A DNA stretch of 25,731 bases, taken from positions 1 through 25,731 of the forward strand of contig CAYSCH010000097.1 in the NCBI GenBank assembly GCA_964429355.1, in the 5' to 3' direction. This DNA is from JAAYAY01 sp964429355 (GTDB lineage Bacteria > Planctomycetota > Planctomycetia > Pirellulales > Thermoguttaceae). How positions within the stretch are numbered: the first letter of the stretch is position 1; every line of letters starts with the position of its first letter. The position numbers and the translations under genes were made by a program. The notes beneath the pieces were generated by a model. That model was given only the letters and a program-made list of their open reading frames with translations. It ran no database searches and was not told the origin of the DNA. Shown here one piece after another: positions 15,470 to 24,209 of the stretch.

Positions 15470-18400
15470 ATGGGATCCGACCTCCTCACCACGATCTGCA
15501 GCAACGACGCCGATATTCGCGATCGCTCGCTCGATGCCCTCTGCCGGGAGCTCTCAGCAGCCGACCTGCTTGCGGCCTGCTCCGAGTTGGATCGGTTTCG
15601 CCAGGAGAGTACGAACCTCTACGAGCGGGTCCGCGCCCTGTTTTTCTTGAGTGCCATCTATCGCTACCACCTGCCGCCCAAATTGCCTCCATCCGCGTTC
15701 GGCCTGATACCCTTTCGAGGCTACCAGCATCTCCTCAGCCGCCGCTTCGACGAGGCGCTCGATGAGTTTCTCGCGGCCATCGACCAAGACGGCGTCAGCG
15801 ACACCCTCGCCAGCGCCCTGTCGGTCGCCTATCAGCAGTTGGGATTCCAGACGCTGGCGAACCAGGTCCGAAGGAGTGTGCGCACAGTCCACGGCAATCA
15901 ATGGATGTTCCGTGTCGGTCATCCGGCAGACAACCCCTTGCGAATTCGCCGCGAACTGCTCGAGCGAAACCCCCACGACGGCAGCTACCCCATCCTTCGC
16001 GAGCGGACACCCGTGCGCATGGACTTGTCGCACAGTGCGTGGAGCGACATCTTCTTCCTGGGTATGGATTTTCCGGAAGGTGCCCGCGTGCTCAACGTGT
16101 CGGTCGATCTGGGAGTGCGAGGCCGCGATTCGGCTCCGCAGCCGCCGATCGAAGTATACCTGCGGGTGATCGACGAGCCCGTGCTCCGCTTGGTCAGTGT
16201 GGACCTGAAAGCGAAAGCGGATGTGACCAGCCTGCGCGAGGTGTTCGACTTCGCTCGCGACTACCTCGGTTTGCTCAAAGCGGGCGTGATTGCCGCAGGG
16301 GTGGTGCCTTCGGGACTGGAGGGTTCAGGGCAGGAACTGAGTGAACTCCTCGCCCGGCTCGTGGGGCCGGGGCTCGGGCTGGAAATCGTGAGCAAGGTCA
16401 ACGACATTCCCAAGGGCTCTCGATTGGCCGTGTCGACCAATCTCTTGGCGGCGATCATCACCGCCGCGATGCGAGCGACCCGCCAGGTCGCCGTGCTCAC
16501 CGGCACGCTCTCCGAGCCCGAGCGGCGGCTGGTGGCGGCCCGGGCGATCCTTGGCGAGTGGCTCGGCGGCTCCGGCGGCGGTTGGCAGGATTCCGGCGGC
16601 GTCTGGCCGGGCATCAAAATGATCGAGGGTAAGAAAGCGGCCCAGGGTGATCCTGAGTTCGGTGTCAGCCGCGGCCGGCTGCTGCCCGACCACCACGTTT
16701 ACAGCACCGACTCCGTCAGCCCGTCCACACGCCAACAGATCCAGGACAGCTTCGTACTGGTCCACGGCGGCATGGCCCAGAATGTGGGGCCGATCCTGCA
16801 GATGGTCACGGAAAAATACCTCCTCCGTGGCGAGCGGGAGTGGAAGGGCAGGCAACAGGCAATGGGCATCATGGAGCGGATCGAAGCGGCCCTGACTCAG
16901 AACAGGGTCCGTGATCTGGCCGAGCTGACCACCGAGAACTTCTTCGGCCCCATCCAGACGATCATTCCCTGGGCCTCCAATCACTACACGGAAACGCTGA
17001 TCGAGCGATCGAAGACTCGGTTTGGCGACGACTTCTGGGGATTCTTGATGCTCGGCGGCATGTCGGGGGGCGGCATGGGCTTCATCTTCGACCCGGGCCG
17101 CAAACAGGAGGCCCAGGAGTACTTGGGCGAACTCCTGTCGGCGACCAGGGCAAAGCTGGACAGTTCGTTGCCCTTTGCGATGGAGCCGGTGGTTTACGAC
17201 TTTGCGATCAACGACCATGGAACCCAAGCCGATCTCCTTGGCGGCGATGACGCGCTCATGCCGGCGGGCTACTACGTGCTTGTCGCCCGCCAGTGGCTCC
17301 GCAAAGAGGTCCAGCAACTCACCGCGGCCGAGCAAGCCGAGGCTGACAAGCTCGCCCGCCAGTGCAGGAAGGGTGGCAAGTTGGCCGGCAGCACCGATTT
17401 TCTGCTCGGTGGCCTGCTTCCCCAAGCAAGCCGGGAGAATCATGGTGTGGCTTCCCTGGCCGAACTGCTTCGAGAAAACGGTTTCGATCCGGAACTGCAT
17501 GAGCAGATCCGCGCGGACCTTCGCGACGGCCGGATCGGACTGGCTCAGAATCGCCTCGCTGCGAACGTGGCAATCGAAGACGTTCGCCCTGACGACGTGA
17601 TCTCTGCGGTCGCCGGCGTAGGCAACGATGTTCGCAGGCTGGGCGAGGAGGCGCTGGCAGCAGGCGAAGTTGCCGTGCTCACACTGGCCGCCGGGGCGGG
17701 GAGCCGCTGGACCCAGGGCGCAGGCGTCGTCAAAGCACTCCATCCGTTCCACAAGTTCCGAGGCCGGTATCGAAATTTCCTCGAGGTGCATCTTGCCAAG
17801 AGCCGTCGCATCTCCAAATCATGCGGTACGGCAATTCCCCATATCATTACCACAGGCTACCTGACCGACGGGCCCATTTCTGATGCACTGCAGGAGGCCG
17901 GCAACTACGGCTATCGTGGCCGCGTGTATCTTTCTCGTGGCCGGGCCGTGGGGTTGCGCATGATCCCACACGCCCGCGACCTGCGGTTTGCCTGGGAAGA
18001 GATGCCCCAGCAGGTCCTCGACGAGCAAGCCCAGAAGGTTCGCGAGAGCCTGCACACGGCCCTCATCGACTGGGCCGAGCAGTCAGGCTGCGGCAACGAC
18101 TACACCGACAACCTCCCGCTCCAATGCCTGCACCCGGTCGGCCATTGGTTCGAGGTGCCCAATCTGCTGCGCAACGGAACGCTCCAGCAATTGCTCTCCG
18201 ACCGCCCCAATCTCAAATACCTGATGCTCCACAATATCGACACCCTCGGAGCCGATGTCGACGCGGGCATCCTGGGCCTGCACATCCAGCAGCAAGCCGG
18301 GTTGTCGTTTGAAGTGATCGGTCGTCGTATCGACGACCGCGGCGGCGGACTCGCCCGAGTCAACGGGCAGACACGGCTCTTGGAAGGGCTGGCCATCCCT

Positions 18401-18793
18401 CGCGAAGAAGATGAGTTCCGGCTCACCTACTACAACACGATGACCACCTGGATCTCGCTCGATTCGCTGTTGGAATTGTTCGGTCTCGAAAAGTCAGACC
18501 TGGCCGACAATGCCAGGATCGACTCGGCCGTGAGACGGGTCAGTCGCCGGATGCCGACCTACGTGACCCTCAAGGATGTCAAGAAGCGCTGGGGCCACGG
18601 GCAGGAAGATGTCTTCCCCGTCTCGCAGTTCGAGAAGCTTTGGGGCGATATGACGGCGCTGGCGGAAATCCCCAGCCGGTTCATCGTCGTGCCGCGGGGG
18701 CGGGGGCAGCAGTTGAAGGAACAGGCTCAACTCGACGGCTGGTTGAGGGACGGTTCGGCGGAGTGGGTCGACCGGTTGTGTGAGTGGGATTGA
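15470..18793 (+). CDS. Fused GHMP-type sugar kinase and UDPGP-family sugar-1-phosphate uridylyltransferase
   Basis: A 1107-aa protein that should take a free sugar to a nucleotide sugar in two steps. The N-terminal 150 residues are helical and unassigned. A GHMP kinase region follows: RTPVRMDLSHSAWSD near 178-192 (sugar-binding motif), IPKGSRLAVSTNLLAA near 312-327 (ATP-loop motif, less Gly/Ser-rich than usual) and GGSGGGWQDSGG near 365-376. The C-terminal part is a UDPGP-type pyrophosphorylase: TLAAGAGSRWTQGAGVVKAL near 738-757, HNIDTLGADVDAGILG near 921-936, DRGGGLARVNGQTRLLEG and a YYNTMTTWISL segment. The arrangement recalls fucokinase/GDP-fucose pyrophosphorylase (FKP) with the domain order reversed and a different transferase family. 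The ATG at 15470 follows AGGGG; the frame is open to 15320 but overlaps the previous gene. Sugar identity is unknown. Confidence 0.75.
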   Translation: MGSDLLTTICSNDADIRDRSLDALCRELSAADLLAACSELDRFRQESTNLYERVRALFFLSAIYRYHLPPKLPPSAFGLIPFRGYQHLLSRRFDEALDEFLAAIDQDGVSDTLASALSVAYQQLGFQTLANQVRRSVRTVHGNQWMFRVGHPADNPLRIRRELLERNPHDGSYPILRERTPVRMDLSHSAWSDIFFLGMDFPEGARVLNVSVDLGVRGRDSAPQPPIEVYLRVIDEPVLRLVSVDLKAKADVTSLREVFDFARDYLGLLKAGVIAAGVVPSGLEGSGQELSELLARLVGPGLGLEIVSKVNDIPKGSRLAVSTNLLAAIITAAMRATRQVAVLTGTLSEPERRLVAARAILGEWLGGSGGGWQDSGGVWPGIKMIEGKKAAQGDPEFGVSRGRLLPDHHVYSTDSVSPSTRQQIQDSFVLVHGGMAQNVGPILQMVTEKYLLRGEREWKGRQQAMGIMERIEAALTQNRVRDLAELTTENFFGPIQTIIPWASNHYTETLIERSKTRFGDDFWGFLMLGGMSGGGMGFIFDPGRKQEAQEYLGELLSATRAKLDSSLPFAMEPVVYDFAINDHGTQADLLGGDDALMPAGYYVLVARQWLRKEVQQLTAAEQAEADKLARQCRKGGKLAGSTDFLLGGLLPQASRENHGVASLAELLRENGFDPELHEQIRADLRDGRIGLAQNRLAANVAIEDVRPDDVISAVAGVGNDVRRLGEEALAAGEVAVLTLAAGAGSRWTQGAGVVKALHPFHKFRGRYRNFLEVHLAKSRRISKSCGTAIPHIITTGYLTDGPISDALQEAGNYGYRGRVYLSRGRAVGLRMIPHARDLRFAWEEMPQQVLDEQAQKVRESLHTALIDWAEQSGCGNDYTDNLPLQCLHPVGHWFEVPNLLRNGTLQQLLSDRPNLKYLMLHNIDTLGADVDAGILGLHIQQQAGLSFEVIGRRIDDRGGGLARVNGQTRLLEGLAIPREEDEFRLTYYNTMTTWISLDSLLELFGLEKSDLADNARIDSAVRRVSRRMPTYVTLKDVKKRWGHGQEDVFPVSQFEKLWGDMTALAEIPSRFIVVPRGRGQQLKEQAQLDGWLRDGSAEWVDRLCEWD

Positions 18794-18925
18794 CGAACCT
18801 GCCGAGTATCGGCCGCCGCAAACATGGTTTCTTTTTGGCAACCCCGAACCGGACCACGCAATCAAATCGTTCGATCCTCGCACTTGTCAACAGGAACTGT
18901 CTGGCCGCGTTGAGATCGCCGCTGA

Positions 18926-20290
18926 ATGGGTGCAACGATGTTTCCACAACCTCTGACTTGTTTCGAAGAGTACATGCTCCACGACGACCGGCCCTCGCAC
19001 CCCATGGCCGGTGTCTTTCGCCTTCGCTTTTTGGGGCGACTGGATCGTGGCGCCTTCGAGGCGGCCCTGGCAAATGCCGTTCAGCGGCATCCGTTGCTCC
19101 GCACCACGGTAGACCTGAGACACGGGAAGCGGCCAGCATGGATCGACCACCCCGATTGGCGCCCCGAAGTGTGCTGGCAGGCCGAAACCAATGCATATGG
19201 CTTCACGTCCGTGCGCCATATCGACCTGACGCGGGAACCGGCAACTCGCGTTTGGGTGGTCGACCGCGACGACGGCCAGGACGTCGTGGCGCAGGTGCAT
19301 CATTGTTGTGCCGACGCCCTCGGCATGACCAGAGTGATCGAGGATCTGCTCATCGGCTACGCCATGAATCAAGGGAGCATGGAAGCGGAACTCTCGCTTC
19401 CAACCTTGGAGCCTCAGCGACTCGTCGGACGCGGCGCGCCTGGTCTGACCACATGGAAGTTTCTCAAGATGGCGCACAAACAGGCCGTCGGGTTGCTCGG
19501 AGCCAGGGAGTTCCTCATGCACTCGCCCGTGCCCCTGGCCGGCCCGATCACTGCCGTCGACGAAACGCTGCCTCCGCCAACCTTCCCCAATCTCCACTCC
19601 TGCTGGTTCGATCCGAGCGATACCAGGCGAATCATCGAAGCGGCAAAATCCCAGGCAGTGACGGTGAACGACCTGCTGGCCCGCGACCTGTTCCTGGCGA
19701 TAGGAATCTGGCGAAAGAAACGCAACCTCGGTGGCGATCGGGATTGGCTCCGCTTCTCCATCCCCATGAATCTGAGAACATCGGCCGACGAGCCCATGCC
19801 CATGGCCAATTCGGTGAGCATGGTGTTTCTCGACCGGCAACCGAGCAGCTTCTCCGATCCCCGCCGGCTGCTGGCAGGCATCCACGCGCAGATGCAAAGG
19901 ATCAAGCGTCTGCAGCTCCAATACACGTTTCTGCTGTCGCTTGAGGTGTCGCGTCTTGCGCCCGGCGGCCTCGCCCGGGCGACCGCGGCCGGCAAATGCT
20001 TGTCGTCGAGCTGCCTCTCGAACCTGGGCCCCGTGTTCGGCCGCACGCCGCTGCCTCGCAACGAGGGACGAATCACTGCCGGCAATGTCATCCTGGAGAC
20101 GGTGGACTTCATCATCCCCCTGCGACCCCACCTCGATGCCGCCTTCTGCATCTACACCTATGCCGGCCGCCTCTGCGTCTCGATGCAGTGCGATCCCCGC
20201 GTTGCCCGGGACGAGTGTTTTCGCGACCTCCTCGATACCTACACGCAGCAGATCCGCCGGACAATTCACCAGGGAGATCCGCGGCCTTAA
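18926..20290 (+). CDS. Stand-alone condensation/acyltransferase-like protein
   Basis: A 454-aa protein of the CoA-dependent acyltransferase superfamily, the fold of NRPS condensation domains and wax-ester/diacylglycerol acyltransferases. The catalytic motif HHxxxDA is seen as VHHCCADALGM with His125, His126 and Asp130. FEEYMLHDDRPSHPM and LRTTVDLRHG fit the N-terminal half; RFSIPMNLRT and SNLGPVFG fit the second half of the two-lobed fold. No signal peptide or membrane helix is apparent, and no carrier or adenylation domain accompanies it. The start may be ATG 18926 or 18938; neither has a strong ribosome site. It follows the sugar-kinase fusion by 132 bp on the same strand, so acyl transfer to a sugar or lipid acceptor is possible but unproven. 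Confidence 0.7.
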   Translation: MGATMFPQPLTCFEEYMLHDDRPSHPMAGVFRLRFLGRLDRGAFEAALANAVQRHPLLRTTVDLRHGKRPAWIDHPDWRPEVCWQAETNAYGFTSVRHIDLTREPATRVWVVDRDDGQDVVAQVHHCCADALGMTRVIEDLLIGYAMNQGSMEAELSLPTLEPQRLVGRGAPGLTTWKFLKMAHKQAVGLLGAREFLMHSPVPLAGPITAVDETLPPPTFPNLHSCWFDPSDTRRIIEAAKSQAVTVNDLLARDLFLAIGIWRKKRNLGGDRDWLRFSIPMNLRTSADEPMPMANSVSMVFLDRQPSSFSDPRRLLAGIHAQMQRIKRLQLQYTFLLSLEVSRLAPGGLARATAAGKCLSSSCLSNLGPVFGRTPLPRNEGRITAGNVILETVDFIIPLRPHLDAAFCIYTYAGRLCVSMQCDPRVARDECFRDLLDTYTQQIRRTIHQGDPRP

Positions 20291-20345
20291 GACGGATCGC
20301 TTTCAGTTCCGCCTTGGCATCCTTCAAACCTCGGGAATCGATACC

Positions 20346-21695
20346 ATGACCCGTTCTGCTGAACAGCTCCGAGCCGATGCCCTGCGAATCTGGAAAGCGG
20401 GCGTGGCCGCGGTCGATTCGGAGCGGCTTCTGCGCGAGGCCCTGCGGGTGGAAGGAAACCTGCTCCTGCTGGGTGAAGAGTCTGTCGATCTGGATTCGGT
20501 CGGCCGGATCGCCGTCGTGGGGGCCGGCAAGGCCGGGGCGGGAATGGCCGCCGCCCTGGAGGTAGTGCTGGGCAACGACATCCTGCAGGCAAAGCAGGTG
20601 AGCGGCTGGGTCAATGTGCCCGAGGGCTGCCAACGGGCTCTCCAGCGGATCCATCTTCATCCGGCCAGGCCGGCAGGTGTGAACGAACCTACGGAGGCCG
20701 GTGTCGAGGGAACAAAACGAATCCTCCAGCTCGTCGGCGAGTTGGGCCCCGGCGACCTGTGTCTGTGCCTGATTTCGGGGGGCGGATCGGCCCTCGCCCC
20801 CGCCCCGGTCGAAGGAATCACCTTGGGAGACAAGCTGGCCGTCACCCGCCACCTCAGCGCAGCCGGTGCAAACATCGAGCAACTCAACCTGGTTCGCAAA
20901 CAACTGAGCCGAATCAAAGGCGGCGGCTTGGCTCGGGCATGTCGAGCGGGGCGCCTTCTGGCCCTGATCATCTCCGACGTCCTCGGAAACCCCCTCGACG
21001 TGATTTCTTCCGGTCCCACCGTGCCCGACACGGGAACTCCCCAAATGGCCCTGGAGGTGCTCCAGCGGTTCGGCGCCCGCCAGGCGGGAATCGAGCCCCG
21101 TGTGTTTGACTATCTGGCAGGCAAATCGAACCAACCGGCGGCGAAACCGGCTTGCCAGGTTCGCAACGTGATCATCGGCAGCAACGCCACGGCTGTCGAC
21201 GCGGCCGGCCTGGAGGCCGAGCGGCTCGGCTACAGCCATGCCATGGTCAGTGCCACCCAGAGCGAAGGCCTGGCAGACGACGTAGGACGCCACTTGGCCG
21301 AAATGGCCCGGCGAATGCGGGCGGAGGCCGGACCAGACTGCCTGATCAGCGGTGGAGAGCCGGTGGTGCAACTCGTGGAGAAGTCGCAAAGGGGGCTCGG
21401 CGGGCGCAACCAGCAACTGGTCCTGGCTGCCCTTGACGAGCTTGCCGGTGACGTGGAAACAATAGCGTTGCTCTCTGGTGGGACCGACGGCGAAGACGGC
21501 CCAACAGGCGCCGCGGGTGCCGTGCTCGACGCGAACCTGGCTGCCGCTGCCCGGCGTTTGGGCCTGGTGCCGGGCGAATACCTGGCCCGAAACAATGCAT
21601 ACCATTTCTTCCAGCCCCTCGGTGGCCTGATCGTGACCGGCCCGACGCACACCAACGTTTGCGATCTGCGGGTCGTGGTTGTCGACCGCCAGTGA
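20346..21695 (+). CDS. gckA: Glycerate 2-kinase (MOFRL/GckA family)
   Basis: A 449-aa enzyme phosphorylating D-glycerate, normally to 2-phosphoglycerate in this family, linking glyoxylate, serine or sugar-acid breakdown to glycolysis. Diagnostic segments are VVGAGKAGAGMA near residue 60, SGGGSALAPAPVEGITLGDK, LSRIKGGGLA, ISDVLGNPLDVISSGPT, and the C-terminal MOFRL part with SGGEPVV, GGRNQQLVLAAL and SGGTDGEDGPTGAAGAV. Length is typical and no key motif is broken. The ATG at 20346 was chosen because it begins the family-like helix TRSAEQLRADALRIW; upstream frame overlaps the preceding gene. The gap to that gene is 55 bp, so co-transcription is possible. Cytoplasmic. Confidence 0.92.
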   Translation: MTRSAEQLRADALRIWKAGVAAVDSERLLREALRVEGNLLLLGEESVDLDSVGRIAVVGAGKAGAGMAAALEVVLGNDILQAKQVSGWVNVPEGCQRALQRIHLHPARPAGVNEPTEAGVEGTKRILQLVGELGPGDLCLCLISGGGSALAPAPVEGITLGDKLAVTRHLSAAGANIEQLNLVRKQLSRIKGGGLARACRAGRLLALIISDVLGNPLDVISSGPTVPDTGTPQMALEVLQRFGARQAGIEPRVFDYLAGKSNQPAAKPACQVRNVIIGSNATAVDAAGLEAERLGYSHAMVSATQSEGLADDVGRHLAEMARRMRAEAGPDCLISGGEPVVQLVEKSQRGLGGRNQQLVLAALDELAGDVETIALLSGGTDGEDGPTGAAGAVLDANLAAAARRLGLVPGEYLARNNAYHFFQPLGGLIVTGPTHTNVCDLRVVVVDRQ

Positions 21696-21983
21696 GCAAC
21701 TCGCCTACTCCACGCCCTGCTCCACCTCCGGCAGAACAGCGAAGCCGAATCTCCGAAAGATCCTAGCCAGCAAGCCTTCTGTCCCCGCGAATGGGGAGTG
21801 CCCGGAATCGACCTGGAGCCTCCGGCGGCCATTTGCTAGACTCCCGAACCGATTTCATCGGCGGCGGTGGAATCCCTGGAACGCCGGCGGGAGTCTGCCA
21901 GGCGGCGGGAGTTCATCTCGGCTGTCCGATGACCAAGAAACAGCCCCTTCTTGATGCCCCTCAGGAGACGCAAGGAGAGCATG

Positions 21984-23102
21984 ATGCGTGAACGACGGTC
22001 CGTTATTCTGGGAATCGTAGTGCTGCTGGTTGCCGTGGCTGGAGTCTCGGTCGACGCAGGGCCTCTGGACAACCTCTTTACCGCCGGAAAAGTCGAGGCT
22101 GACCCGAACAAAGACTACCAGCTCACCAAGGAAAATGGTCCCTGGCTGGTCATGGCGTCTACGTTCTCCGGAGCGGGAGCCTACGAGCAGGCTCACGACC
22201 TGGCCCTGGAACTGCGCCGGGAGTACAAGATGCCCGCCTATCTCTACAGCAAGACCTTCGAGCACGAGGTGGAAGATAGCGGACGTGGCGTCGATCGATT
22301 TGGGGATCCCCTCTCCCTCAGATACAAGAAGGGCGACGAGACGACCGAGATTGCCGTGCTGGTGGGCGACTTCCCCACCCTGGAGGATAGTCAGGCCCAG
22401 AAGACGCTTGAGCGGATCAAGAATGCCAGCCCCGAATGCCTGCGGCTGGATCCCACCCGGCCCACGGCGCAGAACCTGGCCAGTTGGCGTCTGTTTTTTG
22501 GTATGGCCCACGACGCCAACGAGAAGAAGGGGCCCATGTGGAAGGCCTTCATGATCGCCAATCCAATGTTGCCCAACGACTACTTTGCGCCCAAGGGCCT
22601 GGAGAAGTTCATTGTCGACATGAATCGAGGCAGACCCAACAGTCTCTTGAAATGCCCGGGCAAGTACACCGTCCAGGTAGCCCATTTTACCGGACGCGTG
22701 GAGATTGACCCCAAAAAAGTCCAGGCCATCATGGGCGGAGACGACTTCGGCAGCAAATTGGAGGAGGCCGGAGAGAAGGCGGAGAAACTGACGAAAGCGT
22801 TGCGGAAAATGGAGTACGAAGCGTACGTGTTCCATGATCGTAGCGCGAGCATCGTCACCGTCGGCAGCTTCGATTCGGTGGGTACGCCGCGACCGGATGG
22901 GAAGATCGAGATCGATCCCAAGATCCTTCGAATCATGCAGGTGTTCGGGGCCGAGAACTCTGGACCGCTTCCCGGCCAGCCGGGCGGCGTCATGAAGCCG
23001 AAGAGTGCCGACGGAATTCCTTTCGACATGCAGCCCATTCCTGTCGAGGTACCCAGGGAATCGATCAGCGCCAGCTACGCATCGCGAGGGTTGGAATTCT
23101 GA
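21984..23102 (+). CDS. Exported protein with SPOR-like segments, unknown function
   Basis: A 372-aa protein. AAGGAGA at 21972-21978 places the start at ATG 21984, preferred over ATG 21981 and a TTG at 21951. It begins with a signal peptide (RERRSVILGIVVLLVAVAGV, cleavage near VDAG). Two or three segments resemble SPOR peptidoglycan-binding repeats: WLVMASTFSGAGAYEQAHDL followed by YKMPAYLYS; KYTVQVAHFTGR followed by MEYEAYVFHD and SIVTVGSFDSVG. The resemblance is by pattern only. SPOR domains bind denuded peptidoglycan glycan strands; if correct, this is an envelope protein. The tail is Pro-rich (PMPIPVEVPRES-like). The preceding 288 bp hold no supported gene. Confidence 0.6.
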   Translation: MRERRSVILGIVVLLVAVAGVSVDAGPLDNLFTAGKVEADPNKDYQLTKENGPWLVMASTFSGAGAYEQAHDLALELRREYKMPAYLYSKTFEHEVEDSGRGVDRFGDPLSLRYKKGDETTEIAVLVGDFPTLEDSQAQKTLERIKNASPECLRLDPTRPTAQNLASWRLFFGMAHDANEKKGPMWKAFMIANPMLPNDYFAPKGLEKFIVDMNRGRPNSLLKCPGKYTVQVAHFTGRVEIDPKKVQAIMGGDDFGSKLEEAGEKAEKLTKALRKMEYEAYVFHDRSASIVTVGSFDSVGTPRPDGKIEIDPKILRIMQVFGAENSGPLPGQPGGVMKPKSADGIPFDMQPIPVEVPRESISASYASRGLEF

Positions 23103-23194
23103 TCCCGGCACCGCACAGCCCTCACCGGGCCGGTTGCGTGCGAGGTACTTGCCGCAACTCGTCCTGATGTCTACAAACGAAATATGCCCTGCAT

Positions 23195-23215
23195 CGCCCC
23201 GCTGCAAACGGGGCG
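23195..23215 (+). terminator. GC-rich hairpin, possible terminator
   Basis: CGCCCCG (23195-23201) and CGGGGCG (23209-23215) form a 7-bp stem with a 7-nt loop. Only an interrupted T-rich stretch (ACTTTCTT) follows, so termination is uncertain. It lies between the exported protein and the RdgB gene. Confidence 0.35.
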
Positions 23216-23268
23216 TCGCACTTTCTTGTCGACCGAACCCGCCTCCAGACCGACAGGTGTCTGCGCCC

Positions 23269-23925
23269 ATGACCGACAAACCAACGATCCTTGTGCTGGG
23301 GACCAACAACCGAAAGAAGGGCGCCGAGCTCGCCGAGCTCTTCGGCCCCCTCGGATTGACCCTGAGAACGCTCGCCGATTGCCAAGATCCGATCGAAGTG
23401 GTCGAAGATGGTGCGACATTTGCCGAAAACGCTGCTCGCAAGGCCTGCCGGCAGGCCAGGCACCTCGGCGTCTGGGTGTTGGGCGAAGACAGCGGACTGG
23501 CGGTCGATGCCCTCCAGGGAGCACCGGGCGTGTATTCGGCACGATTCTCGGGCCATGGTGCCACCGATGCTTCAAACAACCAGCTCCTTCTGGAGAAACT
23601 CAGTGGAGTGCCCCTCGAGAAGCGTACGGCGCACTACGTCTGTCATATGACGCTGTCAGACCCGACAGGAGCCGTTCGTGCCGAATCGGAGGCCTGGTGC
23701 CGCGGCCGAATTGGCGTGGAGCCGCTGGGCAGTCACGGTTTTGGCTACGATCCCCTGTTCGAGATCCCCGAATATCACAGGACGTTTGGACAGCTCGGTG
23801 GGATGGCCAAAGCCGCCTTGAGCCATCGTGCCCGGGCCGCTCGACGTCTGATTCCCGCCCTCGTGGGACTCCTCGATCTGGGCGATTGGCAGGCCGTGAT
23901 GCCCCGGAAGGCGACCGGTTCCTGA
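23269..23925 (+). CDS. rdgB: RdgB/HAM1 non-canonical purine NTP pyrophosphatase
   Basis: A 218-aa enzyme hydrolysing dITP, ITP and XTP to monophosphates and pyrophosphate, keeping deaminated purines out of DNA and RNA. Family motifs in order: LGTNNRKKGAEL near residue 9, DGATFAENAARKA near 47, GEDSGLAVDALQGAPGVYSA near 71 with the DSGL aspartate, GSHGFGYDPLFE near 158 and LSHRARAAR near 184. Length is slightly above the common 195-205 aa because of a C-terminal tail. The ATG at 23269 gives the normal N-terminus; the frame is open to 23005 but that part overlaps the preceding gene. The ribosome site (ACAGGTG) is weak. Confidence 0.93.
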   Translation: MTDKPTILVLGTNNRKKGAELAELFGPLGLTLRTLADCQDPIEVVEDGATFAENAARKACRQARHLGVWVLGEDSGLAVDALQGAPGVYSARFSGHGATDASNNQLLLEKLSGVPLEKRTAHYVCHMTLSDPTGAVRAESEAWCRGRIGVEPLGSHGFGYDPLFEIPEYHRTFGQLGGMAKAALSHRARAARRLIPALVGLLDLGDWQAVMPRKATGS

Positions 23926-23952
23926 GCGGTCCGAGGCTGTCTGAACGGCGAA

Positions 23953-24002
23953 ACCCGGCAGCCATATCGGCCGGGTCTGCGGCTGGCGCCTTCCGCGAAG
24001 GC
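23953..24002. repeat. Two adjacent GC-rich hairpins after rdgB
   Basis: ACCCGGC/GCCGGGT (23953-23959, 23970-23976) and GCCTTC/GAAGGC (23988-23993, 23997-24002) are perfect stems with 10-nt and 3-nt loops. Neither has a T run. They may act in factor-dependent termination or stabilise the rdgB 3' end. Confidence 0.4.
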
Positions 24003-24048
24003 CCTACTTCTGGAGGGTCACGCCCTGGAAAGGCCGCGCACCGTGCTT

Positions 24049-24054
24049 TACAAT
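24049..24054 (+). promoter_or_regulatory. Candidate -10 element for ribBA
   Basis: TACAAT (5 of 6 to consensus) lies in an AT-rich patch about 156 nt before the GTG start of ribBA. No -35 hexamer stands out. The leader was inspected for FMN-riboswitch core motifs and none was seen. Confidence 0.3.
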
Positions 24055-24209
24055 AGAGGGATTCGACATCTAAGCCGATCAGCCGTCGATGGTACTGCTC
24101 CCTGAGATCGGATCGGCATTCCCTGCCCCCTGCGGTTCCGGGATCTGGTTCGAGTCGATACTTGACCACCGGTTCCCTCGGACTGGCCCACTCCGGAGAA
24201 TCACTCATC

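Noticed and set aside
16325..17791. 488-aa open frame on the minus strand
   Set aside because: It is antisense to the kinase-pyrophosphorylase fusion, whose motifs are continuous through this stretch.
20112..21650. 512-aa open frame on the minus strand
   Set aside because: It is antisense to glycerate kinase; no motif supports it.
21679..21954. 91-aa open frame after glycerate kinase
   Set aside because: It overlaps the kinase end, lacks a ribosome site and has no recognisable motif.
23926..24209. Possible FMN riboswitch before ribBA
   Set aside because: The conserved FMN aptamer segments were not found; only two GC-rich hairpins and a -10-like element are present.
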